A stretch of DNA of 64,000 nucleotides from positions 41,271,872-41,335,871 of the forward strand of contig JAQNBH010000007.1 of assembly GCA_028752905.1 (NCBI GenBank), written 5' to 3'. The number at the start of each line of letters is the position of its first letter. Position 1 is the stretch's first letter. A program made the translations under genes and the position numbers. Positions 47,745 through 58,699 of the stretch are shown here, piece by piece. The notes below the pieces were generated by a model. The model had not been told where the DNA came from and made no database searches. It was given only the letters and a program-made list of their open reading frames with translations. The DNA comes from Cladorhizidae sp. MBARI D1340-BT2 (lineage: Eukaryota; Porifera; Demospongiae; Poecilosclerida; Cladorhizidae).

Positions 47745-48182
47745 TGTACGAACAGGAAGGTTGCCCTCTTTGTTTTCCCCTATCAGGTTGTAAGTCTTAT
47801 AGTTTGAGGTCTGAGAATTCAGCAAAGGCTCTCCCTGGCTCTAAGTCTTAGAGGCTTGAATGAAGGTGAGGTTAATTCATAATCGAATAGAGCAGAGACA
47901 ATACTTGAACAAGTAAATCAAGACAGTTATCTGAGGTGGGATAGAACTCAAAGGGGTTTTATAGAAGTGAATGGAGGGATCTGATTGGTAAACTAAAAGG
48001 TGTGAGGAGAATGCAATGTCCATATTTGGAAGTGAGAAAAGATCATGTGAGTGGAGAGACATACATACATAAAGCATTGATAAGAGTGTTAATGGAAATG
48101 AATTAGTTCAAATGAGACATGGTTGAGATTACTTTCAGATTGCAGAAGTTTCTTGAGAGGGAAGGAGATCCGTGCCCGAACA
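47745..48182 (-). repeat. BEL/Pao 3' LTR
   Basis: On the minus strand it starts TGTTCGGGCACGGATC and ends CTGTTCGTACA, with TG...CA ends. The last 15 sense codons and the stop of the Gag-Pol frame lie inside it. No clear polypurine tract precedes it; only GGGAG is seen next to the boundary. Confidence 0.95.
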
Positions 48183-51100
48183 TACTCCCGGGGCTGCCGA
48201 TGGAAGTGGCTGAGGAATCTTCTCTTCTCGGTGGATGAGGGAGATTTTCACGATTGATCGCTTGAGGGTGCTTGTAGCTGTCCGGACCTTGACGACACGA
48301 ATGAGCCCGTCCCTTCCGGGATAGGTTTGGAGAATCCTTCCAAGTGGCCAGTGACATGAGAACGTTTGATTATCCTTGATAATTACAATGTCATCCACTT
48401 GGAAGTTAGATCGTGGAGACTGCCACTTGTTTCTCTTCTGGAGGGTTTGGAGATACTCCTTATGCCAGCGTCTCCAGAAGAGATGAACTATGCCCTGACA
48501 GAGATTCCAGGTTCGAAGTCGATCCAGATCTTCAGGTAGGTTGGTCTCTGGATAGGCAGTAAGAGCTCTGCCAATAATGAAGTGTCCTGGAGTGAGAACA
48601 GGGATGCCGTCAGGAGTTGGAGAGGTGATGGGCCAGAGTGGACGTGAATTTAGAATGGCTTCAATTTGAGCAGTGACTGTGGTCCACTGCTCAAAGGTGA
48701 GTGTTCGCTTTCCGATGATTCTGGCGAGATGTTTCTTTACAGATTTGACTGCTGCCTCCCAGAGGCCTCCAAAGTGTGGAGAACGCTCTGGGATCATCTT
48801 CCACTCGATTCGATATGAAAGAAGACACTGGGCGATGGAAGATTGAGTCTGTTCCTTCTGGAGGAATTGATAGAGAGCGTAGAGGTCTGCCTTGGCTCCT
48901 CGAAAATTGGAGCCATTGTCGGTCTGAATGAGAGTTGGGCAGCCTCTGCGTGAGATGAATCGTTTGAGGCAAGCCAGGAACGATTCGGTTGTCAGGTCGG
49001 ACACCATGTCGACATGGACCGCCTTTGTGCAGAAGCACACAAAGATTGCCATGTAAGACTTATCGATGGTCGGATGTCTGGTGTGGCCTCGCTTGGAGTA
49101 GAATGGACCTGCATAATCTATGCCGACAACTGAAAACACTGGACTTGCTCTCACCCTCTCTGCTGGTAGGTCGGCCTGCATCTGTGGCTGAGTGGCTGCC
49201 TTGGCCCTGCGACAGATCCTGCACTGGCTGGTGACATCTCGGGAGAGTCGTCTGCCACCAATGACATGGTAACTGGAATCTGCGTATGACAGTAAGAGGG
49301 AAGGACCACAGTGTCCTAAACGAATATGAGAATGGTTATACATGAGACGGGGTAATATGTCCTTGCCACAGAGAATCAGAGGACGAGACTCGAAATAGGA
49401 CAAGGAAGAATTGGCAAGACGGCCCTGAACTCTGAGGAGTTTCTCAGAGTCTAGCAGTGGAGTCAGGGACTTGAGTCTGCTGCTGGGAGGAATGGGACGT
49501 CCGTTGGAGAGCCTTTGCAGTTCTGAGTGGAATGCCCGGTTCTGAGACAGTCTGACTAGTTGTAGCTCTGCTCTCACGATCTCTCTGGAGCTGAGACGAC
49601 TTGTCAGTTGAGGACGTCCTGGAGTGGCTCTTTTCCTTGCCTTGTCCACCAGCCTCATGCACCAAGCAGTGACCTTGATGAGGAGGTAGTAGTCGGAGAA
49701 CTTGGTCTCCAACCAGTCGACTGGAGCAGGGACTACCAGATGGCAAGGGAGACGCACTTCAGGCAGGTTGGCTGTCTTCCTGGGAGGTTGAGGAGGACGA
49801 TTAACAGGATCAGACTGGAGCCATGGTGGGCCATCCCACCACAGGCTATGATGCAGAAGTTCCTCTGGCATCATGCCTCTTGATGCACAGTCTGCTGGGT
49901 TTGACTTGGTTGGGACGTGCATCCAAGAGGCGGGAGGGATCAGCTCCAGTGTGGATGCCACCCGGTTAGAGACAAAGGTCTGAAACTCCCGGGGGTGGCC
50001 ATCCAACCAGCAGAGAACAATGGAGCTGTCCGTCCAGGCATGAAGTCTGTCCTTCGAGATCTTCAGGACGCCTCCGACAGACGTGAGCAAGTTTGCCAGC
50101 ATCAGAGCTCCACAGAGTTCAAGTCTAGGAATGGAGAGAGGCTTGAGCGGAGCGACTTTAGTCTTGGAGGTGATGAGGGCAATGAATGGAGGTTGGTCGG
50201 CATAGGTTGACCTTAGATAGAGAACTGCACCGTAGGCCTTCTCGGAGGCGTCCGAGAAGCCGTGCAGCTCCATGGAATTCAATTTGGCTCCATGTCTGAG
50301 ATGGAACCTTGGCAGCTGACGCTGGGATAGGAGAGACAGTTCATTTCTCCAGGCTCGGTGTTGGTCTGCGAGGTCAGAGGGCACCTCATCATCCCAGTCT
50401 ATCCTGATTTCCCAGAGGTGTTGGTAAACCAACTTCATGGAGAGTAGAGCTGGGGAAATCCATCCAAGTACATCGAATGTCTTCGAGACATCGGAGATGA
50501 TGCCCCGTTTAGTCGAGAGGTAGCTTGGATCTACTTGGATGTGTGGGGTCATCACGTCTGAGAGAGAGTCCCAGTTCAGTCCGAGGGCTCGCGGATGGTT
50601 GATGGAGGTAGAGTCAATGACTTCCTTGACTGGCAACTTCTCTTTCAGGTCGTCTGCGATTTCATTCAAGACCGCAGGAGAGCTGCTCCGCCACTTGCAG
50701 AGGTTGAAACCCCCTTGAGATAGCAGCCTCCTCAGATCGTGGTGGAGCTGGAGGGCCTCTTCCTTTGTTTGGGCGCCTGCTAGTAAATCATCGACATAAA
50801 ATGAGTTATGCACATGATAACTTGCAGTTGGGAGAGAGGCGCCATGGTCGAGTGCAGTTTGTTGCAAGGTTCTGACAGCCAGGTAGGGAGATGAACTTAC
50901 ACCAAAGGTGACCCTGGTCATCCTGTAGTCTGTCAGAGGTTGCTGAGGATTTGCTCTCCACACGAATCGGTGGAGATCTCTGTCAGGGATGTTTAGCTCG
51001 ACCTCCCTGTACATCTTACTGATGTCTGCAGATATGGCGATGGGATACGACCGGAACTTGAGTAGAATCTGATAGAGTGAAGGGTGAAGAGTAGGTCCAG

Positions 51101-53669
51101 ACAGCAGGCATTGGTTGAGGGACACCCCGGAGGATGTCACTGCACTGCCGTCGAAGACTACTCTGAGCTTGGTTGACGTACTGCTGTCCTTCATGACAGC
51201 ATGCATGGGCAGATAGTAGCTTGGGTGGTTGTCCAGTTCAGAGGCAGGGACTTCCTCTGCATGGTTGAGGTCGAGATAGCTCTGAATGACTTGCTGGAAT
51301 TGTGGCCACGTTTTCTTCCGGATGATCGACCGTTCATTGTTCATGAACCTGTTCACTGCCTGGGTTCGACTGCTTCCCAATGGTGGAAGATCATCTCTTT
51401 TAGGCAGAGCTACACGGTATCTGCATGAGGTAGGATCATATGAAGTAGTCTCAGAGTAGTTGGCTTGAACTATCTCCTCAACTGAGGATAGCTCAGCCTG
51501 CTGACAGTTGGTCTGATCCAGCTGCCAGAATCTGCTCATTTGTTCACTCAGTTGATCATCTGTAACATGAGTGATGGTGTGGAAGAGTGGAATAGATGGA
51601 GCAGAAGTAGAATCGGATGAGTCCGGTTGGAGTGCTCCAGCAACAGCCCATCCAAAGATGGTCTGCTGAGCTGCTGGAACCTTGCCATGGCCCTTAATGA
51701 TGGTTTCACAGGGAGTGAGAACCTGGTAGAGCATGTCGGATCCGAGGAGTAGATCGATTCTTCCAGGGATGTGAAACTTGTCATCAGCCAATGGAAGTCC
51801 TTGTAGATGTTGGAGCTTTGGCAAGGAAGACATCTCTGTGAAGGGCAGGTCGTGGGTTACAGTGTCGACTACTGCGGCTTCACATTCTAGCTTCTTGGCC
51901 CTTTCATCCAGAGGAGAGATGGCCAACTGGGTCCGATGTTTGGACGTCTTGCAAATGGTGCCTTGAACAGCGATGAACGAGATGTTGGCTGGAAAGGTAG
52001 GCAGATTCAGCAGCTTGACCATGCGACTGGACAGCATGCTGAGTCCTGCTCCAGGGTCAATGAGTGCTCTTGCCTTGAGCATTTGACCGGAGGGGGAATG
52101 AATGAGCAGGTTAACGGTCATCAGAAGTGCCTTGGGAGGATGTTCTGACCAGGTGATGTTGAAGTAGGAGGGAGTGATTGTCTGCTCCTGGTGGATGGTG
52201 GAGTGGTGCTTCTGCCGGCAGACTCTGCAAGTATAGGAGCTCCGGCAGTCAGCAGCAATGTGTCCAATGGACAGACAATTGTGACACATGTTCCTTTCGT
52301 GTATATGAGTGAGCCGTTGTGGAACAGTGAGAGCTTCCCACTTCGGACAGGAATAGAGAGGATGTTTGTCCGGCGCACACAGAAAGCATTCATATCTGAA
52401 CGAAGACACAACAGGTGAAGTAGCATGGTTAGGCACCTTAAAAGCCCTTTGTTTGACAGGCTTCTTGTCTGGATGGTTTGGAAGTTTGGCAAGAGGACAT
52501 AGAGTAGAGTCCATAGCTTCGACATGATCTTGAACATAGTCAAAGAGCTTGTCGACCGGTGGCACTCCCTTGAGCTTCTTTGAATGTTGCTCCCAGATTG
52601 ACATCACTGATTGAGGAATGAGGTCGGATATGAGTGAATAGGCAATGGAGTCACCATCATACTGTCCCGATCTCCTCAGACTGCAGATTATGGACTTGAG
52701 CTTGTCCAATCCGTCTTGCATCTCCTTCCGATAGTATAGAAGTTTGGGGTGCTGAGCGAGTCGGAGACAGTAGATCTTGTGGATCTCACGAGGTCTGTGG
52801 AAACGAACCTTGATGCGTTCCACTATTTCCGGGTAAAAGTCAGGATTGTCAGTGCCTGACTTGAGGAGCTCATCTACCTCGGCATCTGCCATGGCCTTGC
52901 GAAGGTATGACAGTTTGTCAGATTGGCTCAGGTTGGTCTTGCTATCGACATTGCTCTCAAACTCTCTCCAGAATGAGGCCCAGTTCATGATGTCTCCATC
53001 AAATTTGGGTAAGTCAAGTTTGGGTAGCTTGCATGAGCTGGTATCGGTTGAGCTGAGAGAAGTGTCTGCCGAGACTCGAGTGAGGGTTGCCGTGTGCCTG
53101 GTATTGATGTCTGTCCGAAGTCGACGGAACACCTTGGTGAGAGAATTGTTCTCTCTGGAGAGGTTGTGGCCAGGATCTAAGGCAAGGTGGGAGATGTCAC
53201 TTGAAATGGAATCGAGAATCTTGCAAGCATTATCGACATCATCCGACTGGTTGAGTGAAGAATCTTCATCCAGAGTCTCTTGGAGTTGTTCTGTGAGTCC
53301 TCTGAGGTGAATGAGATTCTCGGCAAGGTGTTTGGAGACCTTCAGTTCGTCAATCAGATCGAACACTGCATTGCCTTCCTTCTTGAAGGTTCTGAAGGCT
53401 GTGTACTCATCGTCAGGCTCAAGAGTCAGAGCATTCTCATCTTCTTCTTGCCTGAGAGTGTTGACTCTGTCTACTGTCTCCTTGAAGTCCTTGAGGGCTT
53501 CTTGGACAGACTCCTTGGAACTGGTGAGGAGTCGGTTTGAATAGGACTGAGGTGGTTGGGACTTGAGTGGAGACAACTCGGCCCTGGTCATCTGCACCTC
53601 CTTGGTGAGGGTCCTGCGCATGCGTCGGAGCTCCCTCAAGTCGAGAGGAGTGGCTCCGCTGAAGGACAT
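48135..53669 (-). CDS. BEL/Pao Gag-Pol polyprotein, 1844 codons, intact
   Basis: The N-terminal 210 residues are charged and helical. A DUF1759-type Gag begins near residue 212 (KLPKLDLPKFDGD). Zinc knuckles lie near 430-480 (CFLCAPDKHPLYSC; CHNCLSIGHIAADC). An aspartic protease of the Peptidase_A17 type has its active site at about 538 (ALIDPGAG, where most relatives have D-S-G). Reverse transcriptase carries FYVDDLLAG near 957. RNase H contains FSDASE (about 1140), PRLELCGAL and WTDSSIVLCWL. An HHCC zinc region is followed by an integrase core with Asp1518 (GIDYAGP), Asp1584 (QTDNGSNF) and Glu1638 (GLWEAAVKS). A DUF5641-type C-terminus contains GHFIIGRAL. The product makes particles, copies its RNA and inserts the DNA. 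There is no stop or frameshift. The ATG at 53669 follows a 132-nt leader after the primer site. Confidence 0.95.
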   Translation of the reverse strand: MSFSGATPLDLRELRRMRRTLTKEVQMTRAELSPLKSQPPQSYSNRLLTSSKESVQEALKDFKETVDRVNTLRQEEDENALTLEPDDEYTAFRTFKKEGNAVFDLIDELKVSKHLAENLIHLRGLTEQLQETLDEDSSLNQSDDVDNACKILDSISSDISHLALDPGHNLSRENNSLTKVFRRLRTDINTRHTATLTRVSADTSLSSTDTSSCKLPKLDLPKFDGDIMNWASFWREFESNVDSKTNLSQSDKLSYLRKAMADAEVDELLKSGTDNPDFYPEIVERIKVRFHRPREIHKIYCLRLAQHPKLLYYRKEMQDGLDKLKSIICSLRRSGQYDGDSIAYSLISDLIPQSVMSIWEQHSKKLKGVPPVDKLFDYVQDHVEAMDSTLCPLAKLPNHPDKKPVKQRAFKVPNHATSPVVSSFRYECFLCAPDKHPLYSCPKWEALTVPQRLTHIHERNMCHNCLSIGHIAADCRSSYTCRVCRQKHHSTIHQEQTITPSYFNITWSEHPPKALLMTVNLLIHSPSGQMLKARALIDPGAGLSMLSSRMVKLLNLPTFPANISFIAVQGTICKTSKHRTQLAISPLDERAKKLECEAAVVDTVTHDLPFTEMSSLPKLQHLQGLPLADDKFHIPGRIDLLLGSDMLYQVLTPCETIIKGHGKVPAAQQTIFGWAVAGALQPDSSDSTSAPSIPLFHTITHVTDDQLSEQMSRFWQLDQTNCQQAELSSVEEIVQANYSETTSYDPTSCRYRVALPKRDDLPPLGSSRTQAVNRFMNNERSIIRKKTWPQFQQVIQSYLDLNHAEEVPASELDNHPSYYLPMHAVMKDSSTSTKLRVVFDGSAVTSSGVSLNQCLLSGPTLHPSLYQILLKFRSYPIAISADISKMYREVELNIPDRDLHRFVWRANPQQPLTDYRMTRVTFGVSSSPYLAVRTLQQTALDHGASLPTASYHVHNSFYVDDLLAGAQTKEEALQLHHDLRRLLSQGGFNLCKWRSSSPAVLNEIADDLKEKLPVKEVIDSTSINHPRALGLNWDSLSDVMTPHIQVDPSYLSTKRGIISDVSKTFDVLGWISPALLSMKLVYQHLWEIRIDWDDEVPSDLADQHRAWRNELSLLSQRQLPRFHLRHGAKLNSMELHGFSDASEKAYGAVLYLRSTYADQPPFIALITSKTKVAPLKPLSIPRLELCGALMLANLLTSVGGVLKISKDRLHAWTDSSIVLCWLDGHPREFQTFVSNRVASTLELIPPASWMHVPTKSNPADCASRGMMPEELLHHSLWWDGPPWLQSDPVNRPPQPPRKTANLPEVRLPCHLVVPAPVDWLETKFSDYYLLIKVTAWCMRLVDKARKRATPGRPQLTSRLSSREIVRAELQLVRLSQNRAFHSELQRLSNGRPIPPSSRLKSLTPLLDSEKLLRVQGRLANSSLSYFESRPLILCGKDILPRLMYNHSHIRLGHCGPSLLLSYADSSYHVIGGRRLSRDVTSQCRICRRAKAATQPQMQADLPAERVRASPVFSVVGIDYAGPFYSKRGHTRHPTIDKSYMAIFVCFCTKAVHVDMVSDLTTESFLACLKRFISRRGCPTLIQTDNGSNFRGAKADLYALYQFLQKEQTQSSIAQCLLSYRIEWKMIPERSPHFGGLWEAAVKSVKKHLARIIGKRTLTFEQWTTVTAQIEAILNSRPLWPITSPTPDGIPVLTPGHFIIGRALTAYPETNLPEDLDRLRTWNLCQGIVHLFWRRWHKEYLQTLQKRNKWQSPRSNFQVDDIVIIKDNQTFSCHWPLGRILQTYPGRDGLIRVVKVRTATSTLKRSIVKISLIHREEKIPQPLPSAAPGVCSGTDLLPSQETSAI

Positions 53670-53801
53670 ACTACAGGATAAGAGAGAACAAGTCAGTTAG
53701 AAAACTTAGCTTGTTGAGGATGGAGATGGACGGATGAAGAGAGTTGAGTAGAGTTGAATAGAGTTCCGAATAGCTGGAGAGTGAGGTGGCTGCTTCAGGA
53801 T

Positions 53802-53819
53802 ATCCGGCTCGAAGGACCA
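53802..53819 (-). promoter_or_regulatory. Primer-binding site, tRNA-Tyr type
   Basis: The plus strand reads ATCCGGCTCGAAGGACCA, which is the 3' end, with CCA, that I recall for eukaryotic tRNA-Tyr. The element's own strand is therefore its complement. It lies 7 nt inside the 5' LTR boundary, the expected place for priming minus-strand DNA synthesis. The tRNA identity is from memory and is not taken from this genome. Confidence 0.8.
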
Positions 53820-53826
53820 GAAAAGA

Positions 53827-54264
53827 TGTACGAACAGGAAGGTTGCCCTCTTTGTTTTCCCCTATCAGGTTGTAAGTCTTATAGTTTGAGGTCTGAGAAT
53901 TCAGCAAAGGCTCTCCCTGGCTCTAAGTCTTAGAGGCTTGAATGAAGGTGAGGTTAATTCATAATCGAATAGAGCAGAGACAATACTTGAACAAGTAAAT
54001 CAAGACAGTTATCTGAGGTGGGATAGAACTCAAAGGGGTTTTATAGAAGTGAATGGAGGGATCTGATTGGTAAACTAAAAGGTGTGAGGAGAATGCAATG
54101 TCCATATTTGGAAGTGAGAAAAGATCATGTGAGTGGAGATACATACATACATAAAGCATTGATAAGAGTGTTAATGGAAATGAATTAGTTCAAATGAGAC
54201 ATGGTTGAGATTACTTTCAGATTGCAGAAGTTTCTTGAGAGGGAAGGAGATCCGTGCCCGAACA
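53827..54264 (-). repeat. BEL/Pao 5' LTR
   Basis: Identical to the 3' LTR except for one base. It should contain the element's promoter. No strong TATA box is visible, and the transcription start cannot be placed from sequence alone. Confidence 0.95.
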
Positions 54265-55745
54265 TCAATTATGTAATTGCTGTTTCGCTGCATAATCCAC
54301 TGGTTGGCACCTTCAGCAGAATCCTTTCAACCTGGCCATTAATGGCAGTAGCACAGAGAACATGTATTCTTTGGCGGTAAAGGTGTATGGTAAAGATAAA
54401 GGTGGAAGTTTGTTCATAGCTCTGGCACATGTGCTTTGTGTCTGATTGTAGTGCAGGAGGTATTTTCATGCAAGTGGCCAAGACATATGAAGAAGATGGT
54501 GTGCCTTGGCATAACATCATAGGCTTTAAGCTTAGACAATATATCCGTGAATATGGGAAGGCGTAAGCCTTTTAGGAATCTTGAAGAAGTGTATTCACCT
54601 TTGACTACTCTTGCCAAATTATTCATAACAGTGCTAATCACGCAGCACAGGCATTTACTGGCATGATAGATTTAACGCCGGTGACTTTTTTGGCAATAAC
54701 ACCAAGCGACGGGCATTACTAAAGGAGTACTGTGAATTTTGTTGATCAAGAGTACCGCAAAATCTTGAACTTTAGGGCTTCTCGCTGGCTAAGCAAGGAA
54801 GTATGCACCAGCCGAGTATTGAAACGGTACCCTAGTTTGAGGAGCTATTTTGTTAGTCTGGCCAGAGCTCAGGAATGGTCCACGTCTAACACGATTACAA
54901 GCGTACTTTGCCAATGCTCTTTGTGCACTCGTGGTTCTCCTTCAGTTCATTTTGCCTTTCTTTATAAACTTGAACAAAGTCCTACAAAGTGATGAGCCAA
55001 AAATTCATGTAATGCTTCAAATGATTCACTCACTTGTTTTACACACAAGCTTCTGGGGGGGAAAATTTAAGGCAGAAGTGTTTACTTGTGGAGATCCGAC
55101 AAGTCAATGTTGATGACTAATCTTGATCTTGACGATGGGTTTCTTCACCCAATCAATAATGACTTCACAACATTTTTTACCATGAGAAAGATGTTGACAC
55201 TGAGCACTGTCAGCTTTATGATTGAAGTTCATAGTCTCACCTAGCAATACACGCCCACTATTAAAGCATTTAGAAATTGTACAATTCCATCAATACCACA
55301 TTGCTGACTTTCAATCCCCTCTATGTTTGGTTGAAAAGTTTCTCCCATTGAAAAGCAAAACTGGAGGGTAGCATGGACATGTTATTGGACCAGTTTACTG
55401 ACTATCAGAGCCTGAAAATGGATTTGTGATAATTTTGAGTGCATTGACCAAATGTGGAACTACTTTGAACTACTTGGACAACCTTCAGGGCTGTGATGGT
55501 CTCCATTTTTTGGAAGTGGTGAAGTACTAGCTACTGCTTTTATCTCACAGTGCAGAAGAAGAATGGATCATCTCAATAGTTGAATTCTGAGCTGGCCTAT
55601 CCAACAATCACTCCCACCAATCTTGTCATGCAAAGTGAACCACTCTGATTGCTTTAAGTTTAAGCCATCAAAGACACTGCTAGAAAATGCAAAAAAGCAG
55701 CCATGAGATATAATGCTGATCACAGTGGATCTTTGAGTAGCAACT
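54265..55745 (+). pseudogene. hAT transposase relic, right part
   Basis: It continues the relic at 47630-47744. In shifting frames the blocks follow the hAT order: GVPWHNIIGF (about 54500), EYCEF...VDQEYRKILNFRASRWLS (54725-54795), VLKRYPSLRSYFVSLA (54815-54860), LLQFILPFFINLNKVLQSDE (about 54930-54990), IHVMLQMIHSLV, then a degraded C-terminus with KKAAMRYNADHS near 55690-55730. Relatives read 'EFCDVEFRRILKHCPTRWLSL' and 'LPTFTNLNLLLQRDEPSIH' at these places. Numerous stops make it non-functional. Target-site duplications and terminal repeats were not located. Confidence 0.7.
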
Positions 55746-56770
55746 CCCTTAAGTAATTTTTAGTTAGCCATGATAATTTTCCTCAATGTGTAAGTTTACC
55801 ATGATTTTTGGGGGTGTTGACAATGTGTTCTTAATCAGCTACTCTTTAATGTCATAATAATAATATATTGTAGCCTAACCGGTTGTTCATGCCTAGTTCA
55901 ATTATGTAATTAGTGACATTGATCTGATGACCTGTTGGGCATGTGCTAATATTTTTCTCCCAGCAGTCCAGCTCATCAATCTCTGGTGATAGATTAGCTT
56001 ATTTTGTCACGCAAGGCTGGTAATGCTTCCTTTACTGCAATGGTATGCTTCCTTCAGTGCAAAACAAAACAGTTCATGGAGCACTGTAATGAAGCCTCTA
56101 TTATATTATAGTTCAACAAGCATAAAAAATCTTCTTTGGTAGTCATAGTAGGCATTTGTGTGGGCATAATTTCAGGCATTGCAGCATAGCATAACAGAAG
56201 GGAAAAGCATAATTTGTGTACTAATGACCGACAAAGAAAAGTTAATAATTATTTCTGTACTGCGCATGCGCATACTTAACCACACCCTTTCCTAATTAAA
56301 AACCTCACCGAGCTAAGCCATTCAGGTTGTTCTGGCTCCTGCATCCCTGCATTAAGTCAAGCACCTATGTTTGTAAAACCACAGCCTTTGCATAAACTTA
56401 CCTATTCAATGAAACAATGCTCCTACCAGAGAAGGGGCAGGCAGGTAGGGAAGGGGGGAAGGAGGGTTGGAAGCTGTTCGCCCCGCCTCCTCCTTACATT
56501 GCTGCTTGGATGTGGGGAATAATTGCAAACCTGTACACACATGTGCAAGGTGTTAAATTAGCTACTTTGTAACCTCTAGCTAACTCAAGGTGCACCTTTC
56601 TCTGATTAGTCAGTTTGCACACACACCCACCTCCCTAATGAATTGGTTGGCCATACCTACCACCACACCCTTGTAAATGGAGCTGGTGACTGGCAAGGCT
56701 GGCTATTATCAACTATCAAGTAGTGCATATAGAAAATGTTCCAATCAACTACCTTATCAAGGTTATTGCT
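55746..56770. other. No gene recognised
   Basis: The stretch contains a G-rich run (56440-56472) and otherwise ordinary AT-rich sequence. No frame has a recognisable motif. Confidence 0.4.
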
Positions 56771-57407
56771 CAGGGGCGGATCCAGAAAATTGAAGAGGGG
56801 GGTTCTTCCAATAAACTTTATGACAGCCACAGTCACTTTATTAAACAACACAGAGTTTTCAAAAGTCATTTAAATGATGAGCATGCATGCAGACAAATTA
56901 TATTGTCTTAGTAGGAAGGGTAGAGACCTGCTAGGGTGCTTGTTTGCAAACAGATGGCTAAAATTAAGATCTTGTACCATTCTACGATGGACTTTGATTA
57001 CTGCCAAAGCACCAAATTGCTCTTCTGACATTGTAGACTGGGTATAAATTATTATCTATATATATATAGAGACAGGATAAAAAGTCTTACAGTTTTCCTG
57101 TGAGGACTTCTTTTTCTTTAACCAAGAAAAGTTTGACCAAACACAAAGTTCCACACCACTAAAAAAAGAGGGGTAGGGCTAGACATCATGGCTATTGACC
57201 CACCCACGATTGTGGTGTACAAAAGTCGCTTGTTTGCCTCGCACACACAGACCCTTTACCAACTGCTGCAGCAATGGGCCCGTAATGCGAAGCATAAGAA
57301 TGAGACTCAGTCACTCAGTGAGTGTGTTTTGAGTAAATCAGCTAATGCTGAGTTGTATACGGATGGAGGGGAGTTCTCCCCCCCCCCCCCCTCTTGATCC
57401 GCCACTA
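56771..57407. mobile_element. hAT-type MITE
   Basis: The left end is CAGGGGCGGATCCAGAAA and the right end, read inverted, is TAGTGGCGGATCAAGAGG. Both share GGCGGATC, a terminal sequence common in animal hAT elements. Length is about 640 bp. Next to the ends, G-rich (left) and C-rich (right) runs are also complementary. The frame at 57188-57397 matches nothing known to me. I could not identify a clean 8-bp target duplication. Confidence 0.55.
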
Positions 57408-57559
57408 TTCTCCCAGTCCCAGGGATTTTGAAGAGTAATAATAATATAATTTAATTGTTCTATTGAGCCTTGAGATAGGCCATCACTAAGTATATACGAA
57501 TACAATAAATGACAATGACTATATACCATATAGGAAAAAACACATGAATTAAGCAAAAT

Positions 57560-58690
57560 AATGAATTTTCCTCTTCTCCCACCATTTGAACACATTTCCC
57601 ATTAAAATTCTGTCTACCCTACTTTACTACCCTATCCAACAACTCTTCGCTCACCCCTGCTACTGATCTACCCAACATTAGGCCTATATACTCTCCCTTC
57701 TTCATCTTCATTTCTCCATTCTACTACTCACCCTTCAATTCCCTCAACCATATCCAATACAAACACCCCACAGTACAACAAGAAATGCACAACATCTTCC
57801 ACAATACCTTCATCACATAGCTCACATCTACCATCCCGGCTCATACCACACCACACCTTGTCACCCAAGAGCCTCGCTGATGCCATCCTTAACCTAAATC
57901 TCAGCCTCACTTCCCCTGTGTTACTGAATCCTCTTACATATCTTTCTTGTCCAAACTCTTCTTTAGACCACTTGACACTTGATTTCCTTCCTACTTCTTC
58001 CCGCCACTCTGAACATCCCTTACACAGTTCCTTCATGTTGCACTTGAGCCTACTAGCTCCAATGCTACTTCCGCCCCCCCACCCAAATTGCCTTTTCAGC
58101 TCACAAAACTCAGCCAACCAACCTGGACAATCACTTAACAGTGCCACAACTTTTTTCACTAGCCTATCGTCACTCATTCTCTGCAACCTCCATCCAAATG
58201 ACACTTTCTTTTCTTCCCTTCTCTGCTCCAGCCCAGGTCCCCTCTTAGTGCTACCCCTGCAACTGTATTACTCCCTCCAACTGGTTACCTCCATATGCGC
58301 TCTTGAATTCTTTCCAAATTCTTGCAGGCTGTCTTCCCTCCTGTCCACCACACTTCAGATGCATGCTCTAGACATGGCCTAGCTAGCAACTCCCATATTA
58401 GTTTACTTCTGTCTGGCTCCATTTCTCCATTTACCCTGCTAATATAACCAATTCTTGCCCTCCATTTCTCTGCCTTTTCCTTCATCTTCTCCAAATGAAC
58501 ATTTTTTCTCATCCCCCTGTCAAACCACACACCATGATATTTGAAGGCTTCCACATTCTCTTCATTAATCTTCACCACTCTCCTCCACTACACTTTCTGC
58601 CAATTGTCATTGACTTGCTCTTCTCGCTATTAAACCTAAATCTCTATTTGATTGCATACTCCCTCACCACATCAAACATCACTTACTTAT
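57560..58690 (-). pseudogene. 5'-truncated non-LTR retrotransposon, 3' end of ORF2
   Basis: The minus strand reads FRFNSEKSKSMTI near 58620, then VEAFKYHGVWFDRGMRKNV at 58480-58545, LIWELLARPCLEHASEVWWT near 58340-58400, and further down CELCDEGIVEDVVHFLLYC (57757-57815). These correspond to the thumb-side end of a LINE reverse transcriptase and the C-terminal Cys/His motif. At least one stop and frame change separates the pieces (58204-58285). The catalytic FADD box and the endonuclease are absent, so this is a dead 5'-truncated copy. Confidence 0.75.
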
Positions 58691-58699
58691 GTCCCGTAT

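Larger units (their letters stand above)
47745..54264 (-). mobile_element. Complete BEL/Pao LTR retrotransposon
   Basis: The element is 6,520 bp long with two 438-bp LTRs, a primer-binding site, one long Gag-Pol frame and a 5-bp TCAAT target duplication. The LTRs differ at one position (48058 versus 54140), so the insertion is recent. The coding strand is minus: the 5' LTR is at 53827-54264 and the 3' LTR at 47745-48182. All structural parts needed for a functional element are present in the sequence; mobility itself is inferred. Confidence 0.95.

Noticed and set aside
51201..53544. Plus-strand frames opposite the retrotransposon
   Set aside because: They are shadows of the intact minus-strand Gag-Pol frame.
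53802..53819. A tRNA-Tyr gene
   Set aside because: Only the last 18 nt of a tRNA are matched, at the exact place expected for a retrotransposon primer site; no cloverleaf is present.
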